Shown here piece after piece: positions 59,801 through 64,000 of a stretch of DNA of 64,000 nt; within the stretch, counting starts at the first letter, position 1; every line of letters begins with the position of its first letter. The stretch spans positions 3,991,001 through 4,055,000 of the forward strand of contig NZ_CP119392.1 in assembly GCF_029224025.1 (NCBI RefSeq). The letters run 5' to 3'. This DNA is from Rhodanobacter sp. AS-Z3 (GTDB lineage: Bacteria; Pseudomonadota; Gammaproteobacteria; Xanthomonadales; Rhodanobacteraceae). Below the pieces are notes generated by a model that ran no database searches, was not told where the DNA came from, and saw nothing but the letters and a program-made list of their open reading frames with translations. Made by a program: the position numbers and the translations under genes.

Positions 59801-60235
59801 CTGACTCACACGCTGCCCGCCTACATGCTGCCCACGGCTTTCGTGACGCTGCCTGCGTGGCCACTGACGCCGAACGGCAAGCTGGACCGGGCAGCGCTTC
59901 CTGTGCCGGGCGATGATGCGGTGTCTCGGCAAACGTACGTGGCCCCGCAAGGTGAGACCGAAACCATGCTTGCCGGACTTTGGTGCGCGCTGCTGGAGGT
60001 CGAGCGGGTCGGTCGCGACGACAACTTCTTCGACCTCGGCGGCCACTCGCTGATCGCCATACGTCTGATCAGCCGTATCGACGCGGAAACGGGACTCCGG
60101 CTCGAACCGTCGGTGCTATTCCGTTTTCCCACGCTCGCCGAGCTTTCCCGGCAGGTACTGCTTGCGCAGCTCGCGCAGGAATTCGATCCCGATCAACTCA
60201 ATCAACTCGCGCTTGCGGATGAGAACACGCCATGA
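51320..60235 (+). CDS. Three-module NRPS
   Basis: This 2,971-aa synthetase has the order half-C, A1, PCP1, C2, A2, PCP2, C3, A3, PCP3. Carrier serines are in RGGHSL (about residue 792), LGGHSLLA (about 1847) and LGGHSLIA (about 2910). A-domain P-loops TSGSTG or TSGTTG lie near 391, 1452 and 2515. Full condensation domains are C2 (HHIVSDG, about 980) and C3 (HHIVADEW, about 2035). No epimerase, methyltransferase or thioesterase is present. I chose TTG 51320 because AAGGATAG lies 5 bp before it and the frame upstream overlaps the SHMT-like gene. The N-terminus is a C-domain second half, typical of a starter module. The gene ends overlapping the next NRPS gene by 4 bp. Confidence 0.95.
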   Translation: MHESIPSPERHSIPSDTEEDFWRDYLAGLLTTTRIGMEREDALSPDEFAVVRTTLDASSLDGDAALETYACAAWARLLATYSGENDVVFGVAGGRPLRVRVDPAQRIATFLETVATTIADVSVRRATPLARLRELANLEPGTPLFDTALYVGKQQGVETDAASSSLIVSIVGAPTVEITLRYAVARMSATAAAEVLDQLRMLVEALWGRGDSTLHAAPTVAGPYAARALHEWNATAEAYDDQVTLHGLVERQATAHPQRLAVVADDGAWSYDELDRRANQVAHRLVALGVRPGDQVGLCAEKSAATVAGMLGVMKAGAAYVPIDPGYPASRISYMAGDAQLSALLTWGQGAVATAELKLPRIALDEWRTLAEYSVKPLSHNVPADAFAYAIYTSGSTGQPKCVLLNHRGRINNIEDYCRRLELGETDRVLCVSSLSFDISVCNIFCMFRSGGCVIFPSLDHLKDPDHWLDVMQERSVTFWHSAPALMDALLEAASERRYDRNSLRVALLGGDWVPLSQPNRARAAFPRMRFVTAGGATELSIDSTFYPVDEIDPAWRSIPYGRPLANQSALILDADMALLPPGVPGELHLGGAGMGAGYMNRPALTAEKFIPHPWPTIPGERLYRTGDLARYMPDGTIELLGRMDFQVKIRGMRIELGELESVLIEHSSVTACLASAPHDGAGDRRLVAYVVPVPGTDNRLHASLHEWLAARLPVHLVPEAFVTLERLPLTPNGKVDRRNLPAPDPDAYCAERAYEPPQGDTEQSLAALWQRLLGVSRVGRHDHFLDRGGHSLHLVRLLSRVRRTFGVELAQSALAGTQSLADMATLIAGADSASSETGLVPRRPGTPASPSFAQKRLWFITQMEDLGAAYHMPAAWVLHGALNETALRGALNGVLDRHEGLRSRFITVDGEPVLLIDPIGTPMPQSFHDLQGRSDAAQVLDLILANDIQAPFDLARDTLARASLIRMDAHEHVLLLVQHHIVSDGWSYAPLLRDIGELYDALVKDGTASLPPLPLQYADYAAWHGTWLAGERERVQSDYWRRALAGAPACIALPTDREPPAQQSPKGRGHPVHIDVELARRLRRVAQHHGTTLFAVVLAGWSVVLWRLSGQHDLVIGGVTANRGQVETESLIGFFVNALALRVDLSGDPSVTELLERVRHTVLGAQDHEDLPFERVVELSQVERLPGRTPLFQTMLAWQSHDEGSLRLADLATVPRPVAHETVRFEFELTLREQDEAIVGELNYTTALYDHATVARYRDYFVRVLVAMAADPAQAVGHIALMGDGERTQLFETFNDTVAQYPHDVGVHVLFEEQVGQRPDAVALVDGDASLTYTELNTRANRIAHRLIAIGAGSGDFVAVLLERSADLVIAQLAILKARAAYVPVDPQLPETRQAWLVKDAGARWVIAASAHAAPAIGAPVVGIDELLHGESRVDNPHREVDAGSVAYVMYTSGSTGLPKGVLVPHRAINRLVRNNGYAAFGPDSRVAFVSNPAFDAATMDVWGPLLNGGVAVVIDHATVLSVQAFVETLRRTAVDTIFLTIALFNQIADALTAVMPQLKTLITGGEAFDPTVIARVLKGPHPQRLLAAYGPTEATTFTTTYLIEGHARETKSIPIGRPISNARLYVLDAHRQPVPMGAVGELYIGGAGVALGYLNRPELTAERFLPDPFDARPDARMYRTGDLVRYLPDGNLVFMGRVDDQVKIRGYRIEPGEIEARLAEHPAVREVVVLVRQDPTGDKRLVAYVVVGADASGNLAAALRAHLAPRLPDYMIPAAYIGMAAFPLTPNGKLDRKALPVPDDEAFARLGYEAPHGEVETILAGIWQELLDIERVGRHDHFFELGGHSLLAVRLLSRIAQAFGVTLPLSALFRTPQIDRLALAIDVARTNNDTKVLPPIVPIPHEGALPLSFSQRRLWFLAQFERINPTYNIPLQFRLCGTLDVAALSRAFSLLFMRHASLRTVFSMRDGLPEAYLLTPDALPVLRAEDIRGDTSSLEAVLISEATAPFDLAASPLIRARTLRVAQDEYLLLLTLHHIVADEWSIGLLTQELGTLYRSCRDGVNDTLAPLDIQYPDFAAWQQRWLTAAALDHQATYWRERLTGAPPLLSLPLDHPRPPEQSYVGDVVLVTLDAALSEDIRQLGRAHGASPFMTVLAAWSVVLSRMSGQSEVVIGVPTANRSQHALEPLIGFFLNTIALRIDLSDEPDVAGLLSRVARTTLDAQANQDLQIEQVVEIINPPRRLDHAPLFQVILAWRTHAAQELSLVDLSVETLPLATHSVNFDLELSLGERDGAIVGGLAYATALFDRATIERYTGYLEATLRAMVADAGKPVSRIAILPQAERNLLRTRNDTYVQWPRELRIHGAFEQHAAHSPSTIAVVAGSESLTYAALNTQANCLAHHCIALGVRPNTHVALCVERGVVMVVAMLAIHKAGGAYVPLDASYPAARLRTVLDDADVVLVLADSAGHNAMGRELLATRTIVDLDHPHAWSTQPDSNPDLRTLGARESDAAYVIYTSGTTGIPKGVIVEHRQVLNFLNAMAHEPGLTAHDRLLAVTSISFDIAGLEIHLPLSRGARLVLAGRDDTADPARLRRLLHEQDITVMQATPAGWRALLDSTGEALPAGLRVLCGGEALSPALAVRLCERFDEVWNLYGPTETTIWSTIARVDMRAPQMAANLSIGRPIANTHIYLLDSHGEPVPLGAVGELYIGGDGVARGYHARPELNAAHFVPDPFSPFAAARMYRTGDQVRYLANGELEFLGRNDHQVKVRGYRIEPGDIEARLREHSAVRDAVVVARDHAGEQRLVAYVIPRDERVRDDLAVSLKLHLTHTLPAYMLPTAFVTLPAWPLTPNGKLDRAALPVPGDDAVSRQTYVAPQGETETMLAGLWCALLEVERVGRDDNFFDLGGHSLIAIRLISRIDAETGLRLEPSVLFRFPTLAELSRQVLLAQLAQEFDPDQLNQLALADENTP
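53865..56975 (+). other. NRPS module 2: C2, A2, PCP2
   Basis: C2 begins SFAQKRLWFITQ and has an intact HHIVSDG. A2 has standard motifs (TSGSTGLPKG, AYGPTEATT, YRTGDLVRY). The code read by hand is D-A-M-F-I-G-A-T-F-K, closest to Val (DAFWIGGTFK) and Ile (DAFFYGITFK), so an aliphatic residue is predicted. PCP2 has FFELGGHSLLAVRL. Confidence 0.65.
57030..60150 (+). other. NRPS module 3: C3, A3, PCP3
   Basis: C3 begins LSFSQRRLWFLAQF; its catalytic motif reads HHIVADEW, with glutamate replacing the glycine of HHxxxDG. A3 (TSGTTGIPKG, LYGPTETTIW) gives the code D-I-L-Q-L-G-L-I-W-K, which is the standard glycine code in every position. PCP3 has FFDLGGHSLIAIRL. Confidence 0.75.
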
Positions 60236-63200
60236 CTGATCTGACTTCTCCTTTCGACGGCCTAGATACCCTGGCGATCGAAAAGCTTCGCCGATTAGCG
60301 AAGGCACGTGGGGTAGCCACGCGGAAAACATCAGACGAGCGCATCGAAGCCGCTCCCCGCGAAGGCGATCTGCCACTGTCCTTCTCGCAGCAGCGGCTCT
60401 GGTTTCTCGCGCAGATGGACGGTGTCAGCGTCACTTACAACGTACCGCTAGTATTGCGCTTCACCGGTTCGCTTGACGCCACTGCGTTACGCCACGCGTT
60501 GAACCGCATGCTCGCGCGGCATGATGGCTTGCGCACCGTGTTCTTTACGCGCGAAGGCGAGCCGCACTGCCGGGTCATGCCTGCCGATACCGCGATGCCC
60601 TGGCATGATCAGGACCTGTCGAGCACAGCCGCGCCGCACGATGCCGCTATGGCTATCGCGCAGCGCGAGGCGCGTACACCGTTCGATCTCGCCGAGGGAC
60701 CGCTTATCCGCGCGTGCCTGCTGCGCGTCGCCACGCATGAACACATCCTTCTTCTTATCCATCACCACATCGTTTCGGATGGCTGGTCGATCGGGCTCAT
60801 CACGCACGAACTCAACACGCTTTATACAGCTTTTCGCGAGGGACGCGATGACCCGCTGGCACCGCTCGAAGTGCAATACCCCGACTATGCGATCTGGCAG
60901 CGGCGCGCATTGGACGGCGATCGCATGGCCGCGCAGGCCTCGTTCTGGCAGCGCACATTGGCCGATGCACCGACGCTGTTGGCCATTCCAACGGATCGTC
61001 CGCGACCGCCGCAGGCCACGTTTGAAGGCGATAGCGTACCCTTGCATTTCGATGCAGCGATAACCGAACAGCTCAAGCGTCTGAGCCGCGAACACGGAAC
61101 GACCCTGTACATGACACTGCTAGCCGCATGGGCGGCCGTGCTTGCACGCGTCAGTGGCCAGGACGACATCGTGATCGGCAGTCCGGTTGCCAATCGCGGC
61201 CGTCGCGAGATCGAACCGTTGATCGGCTTCTTCGTCAATACCCTCGCGATGCGCATCGACCTCTCGGGTGAGCCAAGCATTGCACAAGCATTGGCCCGCG
61301 TACGCAAAGCCACCCTTGAAGCACAGGATCATCAGGATCTGCCGTTCGAGCAGGTCGTGGAGCTGGTCAAACCGGAGCGGCGGCTCGACCAGACGCCGTT
61401 ATTCCAGGCCATGTTCCTCTGGCAGGCGAACCAGAGCGAACTCGCCGACATGAGTGGACTGCATGTTAACTATGTCGAACTGCCGAGCTCCTATGCCCGC
61501 TTCATGCTGGAGCTGGACTTGTTCGAACACGACGATGTCATCGAAGGTTCTCTGCGATACGCCAGCGCGCTGTTCGATCGCGATACCATCCAGCGTCAGG
61601 CTGGCTACCTGCGACTGATGCTGCAAGCAATGATAGACGGCACAGCCGATCCGCTGGCGCGTGTCGACATACTCGGCGCAGACGAACGTCGCCTGTTGTT
61701 GCAGACGTTTAACGAGACGGTGGTCGATTATCCGCGCGACCAGTGCCTGCATCAGCTATTTGAAATACAGGCCCGCCGCCGTCCGGACGTCATCGCCATC
61801 GATACGGGCGAGAGCACGCTTACCTATGCCGAACTAAACACGCAGGCCAACCTGCTTGCACATCATTTGATAGCACGCGGCGTGTGCCCGGATCGTGGTG
61901 TGGCAATCTGCGCTTGCCGCGGCGCGCCGGCGATCGTCGGCATCCTCGCGACCCTGAAGGCCGGGGGCTATTACATACCGCTCGATACCGCCTATCCGGC
62001 GGAGCGGCTTCTGCGCATTCTGGACGATGCACAACCTGCGGTCGTAATCGCCGACCCGGCCGGTTACGAAGCGATCGGTTCGGCCGCGCTGACCGCACGC
62101 GTTGTCATCCAACTCGCCGAACCGGACGGATGGTCTAGGGAATCGAAGACAAATCCGGACCATCCGGCACGCGCAATGCACTCGGGGCAGCTTGCCTATG
62201 CCCTGTATACATCCGGCTCCACCGGTGTGCCCAAAGGCGTGGAGATGCCGCATCGCGCACTGGTCAACTTGCTGACTTGGCATCACCGACAGATTCCAGG
62301 TCGCGAAGGTGGTCGTATCGTCCAATTCACGGCACTCGGCTTCGATGTTTCGGCACAGGAAATCTTTGCCGCCTTGCTGCATGGGAAAACGCTGGTTATC
62401 CCAGACGAAGACACTCGCCGCAATCCTGCCAACTTCGTAACGTGGTTGGCAGCGATGGCGGTAGAGGAGCTTTATGCGCCCAACCTGGTCATCGACGCCA
62501 TCCGGGAAGCAGCCGTCGAGGCTGGGACCGATTTGCCGTCACTGGTAGTGATCGCGCAGGCTGGCGAAGCACTAGAATGCGGACAGGGTTTGCGCAGCTG
62601 GATCGGCAAAGTATCGTCGCGACGCTTGCACAACCATTACGGACCGACCGAAACCCATGTCGCGACCGCCTACACTCTACCGGCCGATCCACGCGACTGG
62701 AGCAAAGAGGCTCCGCCGATCGGACGCCCGATCGCCAATGTCCGCACTTACGTATTGGACGCCCATCGTCAACCGGTTCCGCGCGGCACCATCGGCGAAC
62801 TCTATATCGGTGGCGACGGCGTCGCGCGTGGTTACCTCAACAACCCGTCATTGACCAAAGAACGTTTCGTCCCCGATCCGTTTGATGGAAAACCCGATGC
62901 ACGCATGTACCGCACCGGCGATCTGGTCCGTTTCCTTGCCGACGGAAATCTTGCGTTCGCAGGCCGCAACGACGACCAGATCAAGCTGCGCGGCTTCCGC
63001 ATCGAACTGAGCGAGATTCAGAGTCACCTGCTGGAACATTCGGCACTTGGTGAGGCGGCAGTGCTTGTCCGTGAGGATGTTCCTGGCGAACGGCGGCTGG
63101 TTGCCTATGTCGTACTCGCGGGAAGTGATGCATGTGCCGATACTGCCGCCATCACCGCGACGCTGCGTGCCCACCTTGCCACACGACTGCCTGATTACAT

Positions 63201-64000
63201 GCTACCTGCGGCATTCGTGGTGCTTGATCATCTGCCGCTGACCGCCAATGGCAAGCTCGATCGCAGGGCATTGCCTACCCCCGATGAGAACTCCATTGTT
63301 CGCCAACTTTACGAAGCACCGGCAAGCGATGCTGAAGCGATGGTCGCCGGGCTATGGCAGGAACTGCTCGGTGTAGAACGCGTTAGCCGTCATGATCACT
63401 TTTTTGAACTGGGTGGACATTCGTTGCTGGCTGCGCGGGTAACCAGTCGCCTGGCGAAAGCCTATGGAACCGCACTACCCCTGTCGCTGCTGTTTGAGCG
63501 TCCGATCCTGCGCGACTTTGTAGAAGGCGTCGCCGGATGTCAGGGCCATGCGGACGAACTGCCGCCCATTCCGGTCGCCACACGCGACGGCTTGCTCGAA
63601 TTGTCGTTTGCCCAGCAGCGCTTGTGGTTCTTGGCGCAGCTGGACGATGTAGGCGCGACGTATCACATCCCGCTGGCGTTGCGTCTGCGCGGAACACTGC
63701 GACTTCCCGCGTTGCGCGAAGCGTTAAATCGGCTGTTTGCGCGCCACGAAGGTCTGCGCACGGTGTTTCGCGCTCACGATGGCGTGCCTCATGTGCAGCT
63801 GCTGGATACCAGTCACGGCATGCCCATGCCGGAGCACGACTTCACGGCGCATGCCGATGCCGAAACGGCATTGGCCGCGTTGCTCGACGAAGAGGTCCAC
63901 GTCGGTTTCGATCTCGCCACCGGCCCGCTCATTCGCGCGCGCCTGATTCGCATTGCCGAAGACGAACATGTCTTTGTGCTCAACCAGCACCATATCGTTT
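60232..64000 (+). CDS. NRPS, partial (module 4 and start of module 5)
   Basis: The second synthetase starts at ATG 60232, overlapping the stop of the first (ATGA), so the two are translationally coupled. The frame is open to the window end (1,256 residues). After a ~50-residue N-terminal region that may be a docking segment (AIEKLRRLAKARGVATRK) come C4 (HHHIVSDGWS near residue 176), A4 (TSGSTGVPKG near 659), PCP4 (LGGHSLLAARV, serine near 1064) and the first part of C5 (SFAQQRLWFLAQL from about 1123, with QHHIV at the edge). The A4 code D-V-Q-Y-A-A-H-V-A-K resembles proline (DVQLIAHVVK). Confidence 0.95.
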   Translation, partial: MTDLTSPFDGLDTLAIEKLRRLAKARGVATRKTSDERIEAAPREGDLPLSFSQQRLWFLAQMDGVSVTYNVPLVLRFTGSLDATALRHALNRMLARHDGLRTVFFTREGEPHCRVMPADTAMPWHDQDLSSTAAPHDAAMAIAQREARTPFDLAEGPLIRACLLRVATHEHILLLIHHHIVSDGWSIGLITHELNTLYTAFREGRDDPLAPLEVQYPDYAIWQRRALDGDRMAAQASFWQRTLADAPTLLAIPTDRPRPPQATFEGDSVPLHFDAAITEQLKRLSREHGTTLYMTLLAAWAAVLARVSGQDDIVIGSPVANRGRREIEPLIGFFVNTLAMRIDLSGEPSIAQALARVRKATLEAQDHQDLPFEQVVELVKPERRLDQTPLFQAMFLWQANQSELADMSGLHVNYVELPSSYARFMLELDLFEHDDVIEGSLRYASALFDRDTIQRQAGYLRLMLQAMIDGTADPLARVDILGADERRLLLQTFNETVVDYPRDQCLHQLFEIQARRRPDVIAIDTGESTLTYAELNTQANLLAHHLIARGVCPDRGVAICACRGAPAIVGILATLKAGGYYIPLDTAYPAERLLRILDDAQPAVVIADPAGYEAIGSAALTARVVIQLAEPDGWSRESKTNPDHPARAMHSGQLAYALYTSGSTGVPKGVEMPHRALVNLLTWHHRQIPGREGGRIVQFTALGFDVSAQEIFAALLHGKTLVIPDEDTRRNPANFVTWLAAMAVEELYAPNLVIDAIREAAVEAGTDLPSLVVIAQAGEALECGQGLRSWIGKVSSRRLHNHYGPTETHVATAYTLPADPRDWSKEAPPIGRPIANVRTYVLDAHRQPVPRGTIGELYIGGDGVARGYLNNPSLTKERFVPDPFDGKPDARMYRTGDLVRFLADGNLAFAGRNDDQIKLRGFRIELSEIQSHLLEHSALGEAAVLVREDVPGERRLVAYVVLAGSDACADTAAITATLRAHLATRLPDYMLPAAFVVLDHLPLTANGKLDRRALPTPDENSIVRQLYEAPASDAEAMVAGLWQELLGVERVSRHDHFFELGGHSLLAARVTSRLAKAYGTALPLSLLFERPILRDFVEGVAGCQGHADELPPIPVATRDGLLELSFAQQRLWFLAQLDDVGATYHIPLALRLRGTLRLPALREALNRLFARHEGLRTVFRAHDGVPHVQLLDTSHGMPMPEHDFTAHADAETALAALLDEEVHVGFDLATGPLIRARLIRIAEDEHVFVLNQHHIV
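60373..63530 (+). other. NRPS module 4: C4, A4, PCP4
   Basis: C4 is complete. In A4 the pocket residues come from GFDVSAQEIF (D, V, Q), ELYAPNLVI (Y), VVIAQAGEAL (A, A), HNHYGPTETHVA (H, V, A) and the final lysine of NGKLDR. The pattern D-V-Q-x-x-A-H-V-x-K is the proline signature. A proline analogue is also possible. PCP4 serine is intact. Confidence 0.65.
63595..64000 (+). other. Start of NRPS module 5 (C5, truncated by window)
   Basis: LSFAQQRLWFLAQLDDVGAT is the C1 motif of another condensation domain. The frame reaches the QHHIV of its catalytic motif at the last bases. The synthetase therefore has at least five modules in all and continues beyond the window. Confidence 0.9.

Overview
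The window is high-GC bacterial DNA. Its gene content resembles a gammaproteobacterium of the Xanthomonadales, most likely a Rhodanobacteraceae-type organism (Dyella/Rhodanobacter/Luteibacter-like). This rests on gene families and base composition recognised by eye, not on a database search. No rRNA, tRNA or CRISPR array was recognised.

Bases 1-32,590 look like ordinary chromosome. They hold a partial Hsp70-like gene, a membrane J-domain protein, small membrane and exported proteins, PlsY, a fused FakA-FakB-type fatty-acid kinase, an M28 peptidase, an MFS transporter, a DUF885 peptidase-like protein and a KatE-type catalase followed by a host-attachment-like protein. There are also five cyclic-di-GMP proteins: two GGDEF, one HD-GYP and two GGDEF-EAL, one of them with a degenerate receiver domain.

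Bases 32,590-47,710 are an accessory island built largely of nested and decayed mobile elements. A tyrosine recombinase sits directly behind a GGDEF-EAL gene and has lost its 5' end to an IS21 insertion. Two small genes sharing a GG-x-AIGGNNYG motif follow. Then come an IS3 element, an FMN-dependent mandelate-dehydrogenase-like gene, IS3, IS21 and IS256 fragments, a complete but frameshifted IS21 copy with a 6-bp target duplication, two group II intron remnants, a PDZ protein, an IS481 transposase and an intact IS1595 element with a perfect 8-bp target duplication.

Bases 47,841-64,000 (running off the window) are one operon-like block of a non-ribosomal peptide cluster. In order it holds a 180-aa VOC protein resembling a miniature 4-hydroxymandelate synthase/HPPD, an HpgT-like aminotransferase, a divergent serine-hydroxymethyltransferase-like enzyme, a three-module NRPS of 2,971 aa, and a second NRPS of which 1,256 residues are visible. 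Together with the mandelate-dehydrogenase-like gene at 38.2-39.3 kb, the first two supply all three chemical steps of the (hydroxy)phenylglycine route: arylpyruvate to mandelate to arylglyoxylate to arylglycine. Hand-aligned adenylation codes suggest an Hpg-like residue in module 1 (DICHLGAIDK), a Val/Ile-like residue in module 2 (DAMFIGATFK), Gly in module 3 (DILQLGLIWK) and Pro in module 4 (DVQYAAHVAK). The starter module has only a C-terminal half condensation domain. No thioesterase is reached. This cluster is the best candidate for an undescribed system: a proteobacterial phenylglycine-type peptide pathway with a minimal HmaS and a catalytically altered SHMT.
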